Assembly: GCF_024166365.1 (NCBI RefSeq)
Contig: NC_064831.1
Location: forward strand, 53,321,768-53,385,767
Reading direction: 5' to 3'
DNA length: 64,000 nt
Source of the DNA: Elephas maximus indicus
Lineage: Eukaryota > Chordata > Mammalia > Proboscidea > Elephantidae
The position numbers and the translations under genes were made by a program. Positions 1 through 10,545 of the stretch are shown here, piece after piece; within the stretch, counting starts at the first letter, position 1; each line of letters begins with the position of its first letter. The notes under the pieces are model-generated. The model ran no database searches and was not told where the DNA came from. It saw nothing but the letters and a program-made list of their open reading frames with translations.

Positions 1-49
1 AATGGAAAAAAGTCTGCATTTCCTTAGTCTGTCTTACAGTTATTTTATT

Positions 50-535
50 GTTGTTAGGTGCCCTTGGGTCAGCCCTGACCCATAGAGACCTTATGTACAA
101 CAGAATGAAACACTGCTCGGTCATGCACCGTCACGGTCATTGCTGTGTTTGAGCCCATTGTTGCAGCCACTGTGTCAATCCACCTTGTTGAGGGTCTTTT
201 TTTCACTGACCCTCTACTTTACCAAGCATGATGTCCTTCTCCAGGGACTCAACCCTCCTGATAACATGTCCAAAGTAAGCAAGACATAGTCTCGCCATCC
301 TTGCTTCTAAGGAACATTCTGGCTGTACTTCTTCCAAGACAGATTTGTTTATGCTTCTGGCAGTCCATGGTGTATTCAATATTCTTCACCAATACCATGA
401 TTCAAGTGCATCAGTTCTTCGGTCTGCCTTATTCATTGTCCAGCTTTTGTATGTATATAAGGTGATTGAAAATACTATGGCTTGGGTGGGGGCAACTTAG
501 TCCTCAAAGTGACATCTTTGCCTTTTAACAGTTTA
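50..535 (-). mobile_element. RTE1-type LINE, 3' fragment
   Basis: Read on the minus strand this matches the 3' third of the longer RTE copy at 24129-27342: the region around the conserved 'GHV.RRD' coding stretch, then the downstream part ending in the family tail near position 55. No open frame survives. It is a 5'-truncated dead copy. Confidence 0.85.
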
Positions 536-1111
536 AAAACTTATTTTATACTTTTGTGATATTTTCTTGTGCAAGGGGTGCCTTAAGCTGACCCTATAGC
601 TCACCAGTGCCGTGGCTCACCCCCAAGGCTAGCCCAGGCCCTCTGCAGGCTTCTCCCCCGTGACCATGACTCTCCTAAGGAGCTGGCCCCCCCTTCCCCC
701 AGCACACGCTCACACATCCACACCCAGGGCCATCATCACCACCACTACTCACAATGGGGAAAGACTAGCCACACTTGTGGCTTATGTATTATGTCTCCTG
801 TATTTTTGTGAGTCTGCAGTATTGATAAAACCTGGGCCTGCAGCTCCACAGCTTCTTGCCAGCTCCCAGGACACCATGCCACTGGCCTATGGCCACACTC
901 CAAGTCCCCAGCTCTGCGGTCTGATTTGGTGTGTCAGATGGACACCCTCAGAGAGACTGAAGGGGCAGGAAACAGAAACCAACTCCTTCTGCTTAGGATT
1001 CAAAGTCCAGGAAGGGAGCACCCCTTGTCTCACACCAGCCTAGGCTCTCAGGAGGGTGAGGCCCCAGGGGTAGTTTCACAAAACTGTATACAGTGAGATG
1101 CCCCCCCCTCC
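536..1111. other. No gene seen
   Basis: Anonymous intergenic sequence. A 127-codon open frame on the plus strand (660-1043) is proline/threonine-rich, matches no family I recognise and lacks any gene context, so I treat it as chance. The stretch ends in the A-run of the next SINE. Confidence 0.6.
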
Positions 1112-1264
1112 AAAAAAAAAAAAAAAAACCCATTGAGACTTATAGTGACCCTATAGGACAGAGTAGCACTGCCCAATAGGGTTTCCAAGAAGCAACTGTG
1201 GATCTGAATTGCTGACCTTTTGGTTAGCAGCCATAGCTCTTAACCACTGTGCCACCAGGGCTCC
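1112..1264 (-). mobile_element. AfroSINE, short form
   Basis: Minus-strand copy running from the tRNA-like head (ending at 1264) to the RTE-like tail and A-run at 1112. It is flanked by the 9-bp direct repeat acagtgaga at 1090-1098 and 1267-1275, the target-site duplication. Confidence 0.9.
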
Positions 1265-1330
1265 ACACAGTGAGAAACGGGTACTAACTCCTCACAAGGA
1301 AATCAGAGGCCTTGGGATGGGGAAACACTG

Positions 1331-1676
1331 ACTGCTGGTAGCTGTCGTTGAGTCAGTGGTGACTCATGTGACCCCGTGCACAACGGAACGAAGTGCTGCC
1401 CGCTCCTGCACCACCCTGAGACCTACTGCAGATCAGACCATTATGCTGTATGTGGTTTTCACTGGCTGATTTTCAGGATTACATCAGCAGGCCTTTCTTC
1501 CTAGTCTGCCCTAGCCTGAGAAGACTCTGAAAACCCGTTAGCATCACAGCAAAACACAAGCCCCACTGACAGGATGGGGGGTGGGCACTGAGCATGAAGT
1601 ACCTTGGCTGGGAATCTAACCCAGGTCTCCCGCGTGGAAGGCGAGAATTCTACCACTGAGCCACCACCCTGCCCCC
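1331..1676 (-). mobile_element. Chimeric tRNA-Gly/RTE SINE (AFROSINE3-like)
   Basis: On the minus strand it starts with a tRNA-Gly-like head (about 1600-1676; A box GTGGCTCAGTGGTAGAATTC and a B-box-like GGTTAGATTCC). Next comes a body resembling the 5' UTR of the RTE at 24129-24350 (for example GACTAGGAAGAA and CTGAAAATCAGCCAGTGAAAA), then a tail like the RTE 3' end. A second copy lies at 32521-33051. The family assignment is inferred. Confidence 0.75.
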
Positions 1677-1688
1677 AAAGAAACACTA

Positions 1689-1885
1689 CCTATTGCTGTC
1701 AAGTTGATTCCAACTCATAGCGACCCATTGGACAGAGTAGAACTGCCCCATAGGGTTTCCTAGGCTGTAAGTCTTTATGGAAGCAGACTGCCACATCTGT
1801 CTCCCATGGAGTGGCTGGTGAGTTCAAACTGCTGACCTTTCGGTTAGCAGCTTAGCTTTTAACCACCATGCCACCAGGGTTCCGT
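1689..1885 (-). mobile_element. AfroSINE, long form
   Basis: Minus-strand copy with the extra internal segment 'ggctgtaagtctttatgg' that the short form lacks. It is flanked by a 12-bp target-site duplication aaagaaacacta at 1677-1688 and 1886-1897, so it inserted directly beside the head of the neighbouring chimeric SINE. Confidence 0.92.
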
Positions 1886-1897
1886 AAAGAAACACTA

Positions 1898-2832
1898 GGT
1901 AGCCAAAATCCACAAATGCCCACAGCAACAGGGATTCCTTGGTGCCAGGGGAGTGGGCAGAGCAAAGAATCCCTGGAGGGAGGAGACTATGTGGAAATTG
2001 TGTTGCTGAGGGGAAGGGAAAAGGAACCTGGGATACAGAGGAATCTGTAAAGAGACTGTGGGTTCTAGCCCCTCAGGACCACTAGCCATTCTTGGTGGGG
2101 GGAGGGCGCTAAGACACAGGCAGGACCAGATGAGCTCACTGAAACATCAGGGTGCAAAATTTAAGGAGGCGCTCATTCTTGAGGTCCAACAAGCACTTGC
2201 CAGCAAGGGTCTCTTTAAATTTTACACCCGCGTGCCTCACTCTCTCACCCCAGTCCCAGCCCTGCTAAAGCAGGTGATAGTCACTCTTTGATCTCCTTGT
2301 TTGCTATCCCATCAGGGACAACCAGCGTGGCCTTCTGTGCCTCAGTTTCTCCCTCAAGAAAATAAGAAAATAACAAGGTGATAGTGAGGAAGAAAGTCAC
2401 TCATCATAAACATCTTCAGCACTTATTTATCTTGGGATGTGTGGTACCCCACCCGGGGCCTGGCATGTAGTAGATGCTCAATAAAATGTTCAAGGAGTGG
2501 ATGATGTGAAATGGAAAAGACTGTTCATCATTTAATAGCATTTGTCTGCTCCCAGCAGGCAGGGGCTGTATTTTTCATCATCTCTGCACTTATCACATCC
2601 CTGGAATATAATAGAGGTCAATAAAGTCTGTTGAATTTGATACAGGTGAAATGCATTCTGCCTGAAAGTACAGTTAGTAGTCTCATTTTTACAAGGTATC
2701 AAATGAGGGATGTTCTTCAAAATACGTTGCTTGCTCTTCTTGAAATTCCCTACTAGGAATTTATTCCTTTGGCTTTCATTTTCCTTGCCCACTTATCTTA
2801 TTTTCAAATACCAGTGCCCATAAGGGGAGGAA
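1898..2832. other. No gene; old L2/MIR-like fragments
   Basis: No coding signal. Pieces at about 2450-2500 and 2535-2640 have the 'gcctggcatgtagtagatgctcaataaa'-type end seen in ancient L2/MIR elements, too decayed for firm assignment. Confidence 0.45.
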
Positions 2833-2902
2833 AAAAAAAAAACCCCATTGCCATCGAGTCAATTCCGACTCATAGTGACCCTATAGGGAAAGAACTACAT
2901 TA
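2833..2902 (-). mobile_element. AfroSINE tail, 5'-truncated
   Basis: Only the RTE-like 3' tail and A-run remain, on the minus strand (attgccatcgagtcaattcc onward). The tRNA head is missing, as expected from 5' truncation during reverse transcription. Confidence 0.8.
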
Positions 2903-2956
2903 ACCAAAAGCAGAATTTTACCTTCTTTGCAAGTTTGCCCCAGGAGTACTCTAAGC

Positions 2957-3493
2957 CAGGGGGTTGGCAAATTAGAGCCTGAGGGCCAAATTCAGCCCAC
3001 TGTCTTATTTTTGTACAGCCTGAAAGCTAAGAATAGTTTTCACATTTTTAATTATTTTATAAAAGAAGAAGAATATTTCATAACATGTGAAAATTATATG
3101 AAAGTCAAGGTTTATAAATAAAGTTTTATTGGAACATAGCCACACCCATTTGTTTATGTAACGTCTGTGACGGCGTTTGTGCTACAACTAATGGCCAGTA
3201 ACAAACAGTACCAGTTGCCATCAAGTCCATTTTGACTCATGGCAACCCTGTGTGTGTCAGACTAAAACTGCTTCCATAGGGTTTTCGGTGGCTGATTTTT
3301 TGGCAAGTAGACTTTTCTTCTGAGGTGCCTCTGGGTGGACTCGAACTTCCGACCTTTTGGTTAGATGTGGTAACTTTTTGTACCACCCAGGGACTACAAC
3401 AAACAGCAGAGTTGAATAATTGTGACAGAGACCACAAGGCCATAAAGAAAAATATTTGCTACCTGGCCCTTTACAGAAGTTTGTTGACCCCAC
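2957..3493. mobile_element. hAT-like non-autonomous DNA transposon, split by a SINE
   Basis: Terminal inverted repeats begin cagggggttggcaaatt on the left and, reversed, approximately tggggtcaacaaact on the right. Imperfect 8-bp flanks (ctctaagc / ctctaaag) fit hAT target duplication. The body includes the stretch around 'aagttttattggaacatagcc' familiar from an old mammalian hAT family. AfroSINE2 at 3209-3397 interrupts it. Confidence 0.65.
3209..3397 (-). mobile_element. AfroSINE2-type SINE nested in hAT element
   Basis: Minus-strand copy of the variant with 'gtgtgtcagactaaaactg', 'gctgattttttggcaagtag' and a head ending in 'accacccaggg'. It is flanked by a perfect 9-bp duplication aacaaacag at 3200-3208 and 3398-3406. 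Both sides of the host transposon continue beyond it. Confidence 0.88.
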
Positions 3494-3499
3494 TCTAAA

Positions 3500-4609
3500 G
3501 GGAGGCTCTTTGTACTCCTAAAATTATCCCATTAGTTTGTTTCAGCCTTTTTAATAAAATCACTAGATGTAAACTAGCTTTAGTAAGGAAGTGATATTCA
3601 CTTTAGGAGATAAACACAGATTCCAAGAAAGTTGGGTAAAAATAGAAATCTTGTGAATAAAACCCTATTCTAAATACTTTTAAATTTCTATTTAAAATAA
3701 TTATTTAGGCTGGGAGAAGTGGAAATGTTCTCTCTCTGAGTGTCGGGGGGTCAAGCTTGTCTGAAACAGCATCTGCATTGCTCTGGAGACCCGTGCTCTT
3801 TATCTTGTCTCTTCTCTGATCTAACTCTCCAAGTTCAGTCCTGTAGGCGCTGGTGCGCACCCTACTTAATCTCAAGGTCTCAGCTCACTGGAGGCAAACT
3901 GTTTGAATTATGAATTATGACCCAAGCAAGAGAGAAATCTTTTCCCAGGAGTAGAGAAGGAAGTGATTTACTCTGGGCACTCCCAACAATATGCCTAGGA
4001 AGCCATCCGTCTTCAGCTAAATGGTTTCCATACTGCAAGGCGTAGGGGGAAGGGACAGGCCAGGGTAGGAACTCCAGAACTGGCTTTTCTCCCATTCTCC
4101 CCAACCCCAGCCCCAAGTTTGTCAGCAAATGTTGAATTGTTCATTTTGCGCCTCCCCCCCCAAACCCCACTTGGATTCTCTTCCCAAACTTCTGGTTTTG
4201 CAGCTGGCCATCTTCAAGGGAAGTACGCTTGGACTGAGATGCCAGCACAAGGATTTTCAAGTCAGGATGTCACCTCCCAGTGGGGAAAGTTGATGAAGTC
4301 TGATCCAGTGTGATTTTCCCTGGTTCACTGGAATTCTAGATTTTCCTGGATTTGTCAGAGGGATTGTGTTAGTCTCACATTAGTCCAAGTTGTAGCAGAA
4401 AAGAGAGTGTCTTAGCAGGGTAAAAAAGAATTCTCGGGGCCAAAACAGCATGCGAGCCTTCTAGGCATGCTCTGGACTGCTAGTAAACAATCCAAACAAC
4501 AACTCCACCTTCAGGATGTGAACTGAGCAGAGTTCACAGAAGGCAGTAGGCTCTCACGCTGCTTGACCCAGTCTGCAGTGAAGTGTTCTAACCCCGTGCT
4601 CATAGTGTG
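3500..4609. other. No gene seen, mostly unique sequence
   Basis: No extended open frame, RNA gene or repeat family that I recognise. The short overlapping open frames on both strands (60-80 codons) have no homology signal I can see. Confidence 0.5.
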
Positions 4610-4764
4610 GAACCCTGGTGGCGCAGTGGTTAAGAGCTTGGCTGCTAACCAAAAGGTAGGCGGTTCGAATCCACTAGCCCCTCCTTGGAAACCCTAGGGG
4701 GCAGTTCTACTATGACCTGTAGGGTCACTATGAGTCAGAGTCGATGGCAACAGAGTTTGGTTCA
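4610..4764 (+). mobile_element. AfroSINE, short form
   Basis: Plus-strand copy: head 'aaccctggtggcgcagtggttaa' region with A box, B box ggttcgaatcc at about 4662, then the tail 'gggtcactatgagtcagagt'. Poorly preserved flanking repeats (tcatagtg / tcatactg). Confidence 0.9.
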
Positions 4765-5074
4765 TACTGTAGTGGGGTGTATGTCATGAAATAAGCATTT
4801 TAAACAAGAAATTCCACATCTTTTCCTGATGCGAAGGAACTTTGAATTTTCCCAAAGTCATGAAATCAAATATGAAGATCAGGTTGTTGAAGCAAGTGGG
4901 CCAAGATCCTGCAGCTAGGGGGCAGCAGAGTTCACATTATAATCCAGGGTCCCTGACACTCATCACCTCCCATCATGCAACACTGTCTTCCTGTGGCTGG
5001 TGGGGGCGGGGTTGTGGGTAGAACCATGAAGGCAAATTACTGTGGGGTGGAACCAAGTCCTTTATAACAAGAGA

Positions 5075-5455
5075 GAGCTAAATGTCCATCAACAGATGAA
5101 TGGATAAATAAAATGTCATACATACAATGGAACATTATTCACCCATAAAGAGAAATGAAGCCCTAATGCATGCCACGGCAGGAGTGAACCTTGAAAATAT
5201 TTTGCTGAGTGAAATATATTAGTCACAGAAGGACAAATATTATATGATCCTACCTATATGAAATAGACAGTTGTTTATTACCAGTTACCAGGGGAGAAAA
5301 GGGAGTCATTGCTTAGGGGACACTGAGTTTCTATTAATAGTGGTGGAAATTTCTGGAAAAGTATAGTGGTAATGGTTGCACATGTGATGAACATAATCTA
5401 TGTCATTGAATTGTACAAGTAAAAATTGTTCAATTGGCAAATGTTTTGTTATATA
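5075..5455 (+). mobile_element. L1 (old) 3' end
   Basis: Contains the ORF2-end/3' UTR block common to old mammalian L1: 'atccatcaacagatgaatgg', then 'acaatggaacattattc', then 'ctgagtgaaat' followed by 'ggacaaatattatatgatcc'. Plus orientation, no open frame. Confidence 0.8.
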
Positions 5456-5954
5456 TACACCCTCTCCTCACTTACTGACATGGTTAGATTCCAAAGACCA
5501 GGTCATTATGTGAAAATCAGTGTTAATGCAAAAATGGAAGATGATCACATCAGATCACAAACTGGAGGATAACTACATCATTACATAACCGCCAAATTAC
5601 ATCATTATTACATAACTGCTAAACCACTGAGAATCATGGCCTAGTCAAGCTGACACATAACCTTAACCATCACAGCCAGTGTTACTCTTGCCTTGCCAGA
5701 TACACGTCATTTTAGTATTGTAAATGCAAAATGTTGGATAATGAGATAGTAATAAGTTAAGAGAAGCTGTATTTTTACCACGAATTTAAAAAGAGAGAGA
5801 GAGAGAAATAGAGGAACTACTACACGCCAGACTCCCATCTTTGGTACAAGCTATTGATATTTTCTTTATATTATATAAAATGCTATGAAAATACAGCTTC
5901 AAGACATGTGCCCTAGACCTTGCTTTCAGACTGCCACTAGTTCCATGGGCTTTG
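5456..5954. other. No gene; unclassified sequence
   Basis: A stretch at 5457-5790 with short internal near-repeats around 'tacatcattacataac' (about 5570-5620) resembles interspersed-repeat DNA, but I cannot place it in a family. A (GA)-rich run sits at about 5791-5806. Confidence 0.35.
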
Positions 5955-6115
5955 AATTGTTTACCTTATTTAATACTCGCAACAACTACATGAATTGGTA
6001 CTATTACCCCCATTTTAATTGATGACAACATTGAGGCTCAGAAAAGACACAGAGCCCAGAAGTGGTAGAGCTGGGATTGAAACTAGGGCTGGCTAGGTGC
6101 AAAGCTCGCATTCTT
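5955..6115 (-). mobile_element. MIR SINE
   Basis: Reverse-orientation MIR core: 'acccccattttaattgatga', then 'gagcccagaagtggtagagc' and 'gggattgaaactagggct'. Decayed, typical of this ancient family. Confidence 0.65.
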
Positions 6116-6613
6116 TTCACCATTTTTTGCTGCTTCTTTGTTAAGAATGTTAATGAGCTGTAGAGAGGTGGGGCCAGTAGTGGTGATCAGCTTGTGGAGG
6201 AGTGAGGCAAGGCTCCATGGCCTTCTGATAGACTGGGGACCTGTCCTTCAGGGAGCTGTGGGTTGAGATGTCACTGGGGTGGAAGTCCAAAGGAGAAAAT
6301 AAGATTCCCCCTAGCCAGAAAGAGCTGGTCTTCCCCAGGGTGAGGCCAGGCTTGACTTCTCTCTGTCTGCCATGATGCTTAATGCAGAGCAGCCTACCCA
6401 TGCCCACTGGGCAATTGAGGTCAAGAGCCCATCCCAAACAGGGCTGTTGTATTTTATGCCATTTTCCTTTTTCATCAAGAAAAGCAACAACAACAGTCCC
6501 CGGGTGGTACAACCAGTTAAGTGCTTGGCCTTGCTGTAGGGAGTTCAGAGGGTGTGGAGTGAGGGAGGTGGGCAAGGGTGGTGCCAATTACATGGCAGAA
6601 GTTTCAAAGTAGG

Positions 6614-6989
6614 TGCTAGTTACGTAGTGCTGCTGTAACAGAAATACTGCAAGTGGGTAGCTTTAAAGAACAGAAATTTATTTTTTTCACAGTTCTGGAG
6701 GCTAAAAGTCCAAATCAGGTCCTTAGCCATGTCAATCCCTTCTGTGAGCCTCTCTCCCAGTGGCTAGTCTCTGCCAGTGATCCTTGGCGTCTGTCTTCCT
6801 CTGTGTGTGTCTCTGTGTCTATCCTGCTCTTTTTATAACTCAGAAGTGGTTAGATTTAGAACCCACCCTGTTCTGGCATGACTCATTGACATAACAAAAG
6901 AAAATCTCTATTCCAAACAGGGTCGTGTTTACAGGGACAGGGGTGAGGATTTCAACACATTCTGGAGGGACAAAATTCAGTTCAAAACA
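6614..6989 (-). mobile_element. MaLR solo LTR
   Basis: On the minus strand it runs TGTTTTGAACTGAATTTTGT ... 'aaaaaataaatttctgttct' ... AGCACTACGTAACTAGCA, with TG/CA ends and the poly(A) signal of an ERVL-MaLR LTR. It is clearly related to the LTRs at 34979-35368 and 44694-45192. No internal retroviral region adjoins. Confidence 0.75.
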
Positions 6990-6998
6990 AGGTACATA

Positions 6999-7162
6999 CC
7001 AAAAACCAAACTCAGTACCCTCGAGTCGATTCCGACTCATAGCGACCCTATAGGATAGAGTAGAACTGCCCCATAGAGTTTCCAAGGAGCGCCTGGTGGA
7101 TTCGAACTGCCAACCCTTTGGTTAATAGCTGTAGCACTTAACTGCTACGCCACCAGGGTTTC
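6999..7162 (-). mobile_element. AfroSINE, short form
   Basis: Well-preserved minus-strand copy next to the MaLR LTR. Flanking duplication caaggtacata (6988-6998) versus caaggtacgta (7163-7173); the left copy begins within the last bases of the LTR, so the SINE inserted after it. Confidence 0.9.
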
Positions 7163-7392
7163 CAAGGTACGTATAGCCCTCAGAATTTGTTGAAGTACCA
7201 AATTCATGAAATGTCCAGATGGTTGGATACTTTGTAGGAAACATTCAAGGGGCTGAGCTTTGTGGCCAGTTTTGATATCAGCTGAAACCAAAACAGCATG
7301 AAGAGGTATGCAGGAGCAGGGAATCAGAAGGAGGCTGGAAGTGGGGTAAAGGACACTCCAAAAGCCTGGGGAGGGCTTTCAGCAACAACAAG

Positions 7393-7931
7393 CAGGGCCA
7401 TCTGGTCAACCGGCCCCTCTGGCACAGGGCCTCCGGCCGATGAGCTTGTTTCAAAGGTCTGTGGAAACATGTGAGAGCTGAAAAAAAATCATCAGATCTA
7501 AAACATAAAAAGAAAACTATAAAATTGAAAGTAACACATTTTAATTAGATGTCTATAAAACATAATTATGTCAACACTATTCATTTTTAACTTTAGTATT
7601 ATAAATTTTTACATTTGAAAATAATTTCAAGGTTTGATTTTGTCACTCTGTAAAGTTTCCCGTGCATGCGTGATGACAACCCAGAAATCGTAGCCAGCCA
7701 TGCAGTAAATGAATCACTAGTAGCCAAATAATGTCAAAAGCAAGGCTAGTAAAACCCTTTCGATTTATCCCACAGTGAAAATCTCACATTTAATGTGAGG
7801 TAAAAAAAAAAAAAAAAAAAAAATTTTTTTTTTTTTTTTATGGGTATGTCTTAATGTGTGTGGTATGATGTGGAACCCAGATTCCATAATTAAAAGGTCC
7901 TGGGGCCTGTAAAGTTATTAAACCAGCCCTG
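7393..7931. mobile_element. Possible DNA transposon with CAGGGC ends
   Basis: Left end cagggccatctggt and reversed right end cagggctggttt form weak terminal inverted repeats about 540 bp apart. There is no coding capacity, and flanking 8-bp sequences do not match convincingly. Could equally be coincidence. Confidence 0.3.
7802..7839. repeat. Perfect A22/T16 palindromic run
   Basis: Twenty-two A's directly followed by sixteen T's. It may mark the meeting of two oppositely oriented retrotransposon tails or simple-repeat expansion; an assembly artefact is possible. Confidence 0.9.
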
Positions 7932-8069
7932 GACACAGACCCTGGATATAGGCCCTGGATTGGGGTCCAAGTCAAGTTGAACCAGATCGCTGAGGAGTGA
8001 GATGGGGCCCCAGCCAGTACTTGGGTAATAACTAGGTTAGAGGAATCTCAACAACAACAAAAAAAACTG

Positions 8070-9036
8070 AACTCAACGCTGTCAAGTAGGTTCCAACTCA
8101 TGGTGACCACATAATGTTATAGAGCAGAACTGCTCCGTAGGGTTTTCTTGTCTGTAATCTTTTTTTTTTTAGTAATTTTTATAGTGAAAGTTTACAAATC
8201 AAGTCAGTCTCTTACATATAAACTTAAATACACCTTACTACATACTCCCATTTACTCTCCCCCTAATGATTCAGCCCGCTCCCTCCTTCCAGTCTCTCCT
8301 TTCGTGATAATTTTGCCAGTTTCTAACCCCCTCTACTCTCCCATCTCCCCTCCAGACAGGAGATGCCAACATAGTCTCAAGTGTCCACATGGTACAAGTA
8401 GCTCACTCTTCGTCAGCATCCCTCTCCAACCCATTGTCTAGTCTAATCCACGTCTGAAGAGTTGGCTTCGGGAATGGTTCCTGTCCTGGGCCAACAGAAT
8501 GTTTGGGGACCCTGACTGCCGGGGTCCTTCTAGTCTCAGTCAGACCATTAAGACTGGTCTTTTTATGAGAATTTGGGGTCTGCATCCCACTGTTCTCCTG
8601 CTCCCTTAGGGGTTCTCCGTTGTGTTCCCTGTCAGGGCAGTCATCGGTTGTGGCCAGGCACCGTCTAGTTCTTCTGGTCTCAGGATGATGTAGTCTCTAG
8701 TTCATGTAGCACTTTCTGTCTCTTGGGCTCATAATTACCTTGTGACCTTGGTGTTCTTCATTCTCCTTTGATCCAGGTGGGTTGAGACTCATTGATGCAT
8801 CTTAAATGGCCACTTGCTAGCATTTAAGACCCCAGACGCCACACTTCAAAGTGGAATGCAGAATGTTTTCTCAATAGATTTTATTTTGCCAGTTGATTTA
8901 GATGTCCCCTGATTGGCTGTAATCTTTATGGAAGTGTTTGGCCAGGCCTTCTTCCGTGGTGCTGTGGGGTGGGCTTGAACTGCCAACCTTTAGGTTAGCA
9001 GCCGATTGCAAACCTCTTGCGTGACCCAAGCTCCTC
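8070..9036 (-). mobile_element. AfroSINE-type copy split by an L1 insertion
   Basis: Tail half at 8070-8162 and head half at 8917-9036, both minus strand. They are continuous once the intervening L1 is removed. The repeated ctgtaatctt at the two junctions shows the split is due to retrotransposition. Confidence 0.8.
8163..8916 (-). mobile_element. Afrotherian L1, 3' UTR fragment
   Basis: Begins with a T-run (the reversed A-tail), preceded by TSD ctgtaatctt at 8152-8161; the second copy is at 8917-8926. Read on the minus strand it contains 'ggggtcttaaatgctagcaa' and 'gtggccatttaagatgc', also present in the L1 3' regions near 19960 and 22900. No coding sequence; heavily 5'-truncated. Confidence 0.8.
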
Positions 9037-9085
9037 ACATAATTTCCAATTCAGAGTCAAACTACACAAGTGCTTTCAATCCTGA

Positions 9086-9303
9086 AAACCAAAAAAACAT
9101 AAATCGACTGCTGCGGAGTCAGTTCCAACTCATAGTGACCCTATAGGACAGAATAGAATTGCCCCTGTAGGGTTTCCAAGGCTGTAAATCTTTATAAAAG
9201 CAGACTGCCACACCTTTCTTCCCCTGGAGCGGCTGATGGGTTCTAATCAAAGACCTTTTCGGTTAACAGCCCAGCTCTTTAACCACTGCACCACCAGGCT
9301 CTG
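9086..9303 (-). mobile_element. AfroSINE, long form
   Basis: Minus-strand copy carrying the 'ggctgtaaatctttataaaa' segment. Flanked by tttcaatcctga (9074-9085) and tttcagtcctga (9304-9315), a 12-bp duplication with one mismatch. Confidence 0.9.
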
Positions 9304-9315
9304 TTTCAGTCCTGA

Positions 9316-10364
9316 GGGGCTACTTAAATGTATGGGATTTTAGGTGGTGGATGCGAAGCTCTCTGGAAGGAAGGAGCACCCTTCAAACGTAATGAATGAA
9401 CGATCAAGTATTAAGTCTCCGAGAGGCTAATGTAACTCATGACAGAGGAAGTGAACCAGAAGGGGTGGGTGGTAAATCACAGGTCAGGTGGCCTAGGTGT
9501 GAGGCCAGAAGGCTCTGGGGTTCTCAGTCCTGAACCCCAGCTGGCTACATTACTTAGCCGCTGTAGGTCTCCTGGTGGCAGCCAGGATGTGCCGTCACCC
9601 ACAAAAACCCTAGAAACCGACACCGTTTACTATATTCCCTTTGAAGGACTTTTTTTTTTTTTTTTTTCCTTTAATGATTTCACTCTTATGAATACACTCG
9701 AGAAAAGGGAGGAAAAAAAGAAAAATAGTGCTTTCCAAACATCTTTCTTCTCCCTCATTTTTTGGTCTTTGATCCTGCCCCCTGGCTTATGCTGTGACAT
9801 GCCCTCCCCTGTCAGGCCAGCTGCATTTCCTCTCCCCCAGTCCTCCCCAGCAAGCTTCTTTAACTGTGAGTTTCTCTCTGTGAGGCAGGAAAGGTGGCCA
9901 GCAGACACCCCTCAGAGCCCTCCCAGGGGGGTTCAGAGCTGTGGGTGGTGGAGACGGGGAGGCCAGGCTGAGCAGACCACAGCAACCTGACCCAGCAGGG
10001 CCCCCACAGTGCTTGTGGCCAGTGACACCTCCTCACCATACCCCACCCCCAGTGGCTCCAGGCCCGTGACCTCCAGGCAGTTGGGTGTGAAGTGGCCGCT
10101 CTGATGTTTGCCTGCTCTTCACTGGCAGGTGACCCGGGGAAGGCAGTTTAATAGGTCCCTGTGTCTCTCTTTTGTGGTTGTCAGTGATCAGAAAGGCAGA
10201 GACCAAAGTGCAAAGGTGAGGAATGACCCTTCTCCAGCCCAGGCCTGACCCTCCTTCCCTGAGGAAACGCCCCTTCAATGCCTCCCTGCCACTACACAGA
10301 GCAGACAGGGTCACATAGGACTCTGAAGTCTAATGGTTTTCCCCCAGTGAACCAACATCCACCT
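9316..10364. other. No gene seen
   Basis: Anonymous sequence with a T-run at 9650-9667. The 183-codon plus-strand frame at 9439-9990 is low-complexity, contains the T-run (poly-Phe) and has no recognisable domain, so I do not call it a gene. Confidence 0.55.
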
Positions 10365-10545
10365 AGCACTTTGCCGTTCCTGGGGAACTTCCACGTGTTT
10401 TATTTGATCCTGACAGTGATGCTGGGAGCAAGGTGGGGCAGGTATCAGAATTATCCCCATTTTATAGATGAGGAAAGGGCTCGGGGTGAAGGGACTTGGC
10501 TATTCAAACCTGCTTCTTCTGACTCCAAGCCCCATGTTGTGTGAG
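10365..10545 (-). mobile_element. MIR SINE
   Basis: Reverse-orientation MIR core with 'ttatccccattttatagatg' and the downstream 'agggacttggctattcaaac'. Diverged but characteristic. Confidence 0.65.

Noticed and set aside
660..1043. 127-codon plus-strand open frame
   Set aside because: Low-complexity Pro/Thr composition; nothing around it suggests a gene.
1600..1676. tRNA-Gly-like sequence as a functional tRNA gene
   Set aside because: It is the head of a SINE with a degraded acceptor stem and B box, and continues into the RTE-derived body; the copy at 32521 is the same.
9439..9990. 183-codon plus-strand open frame
   Set aside because: It includes a poly-Phe stretch from a T-run, has no recognisable domain, and there is no promoter, splice or homology support.
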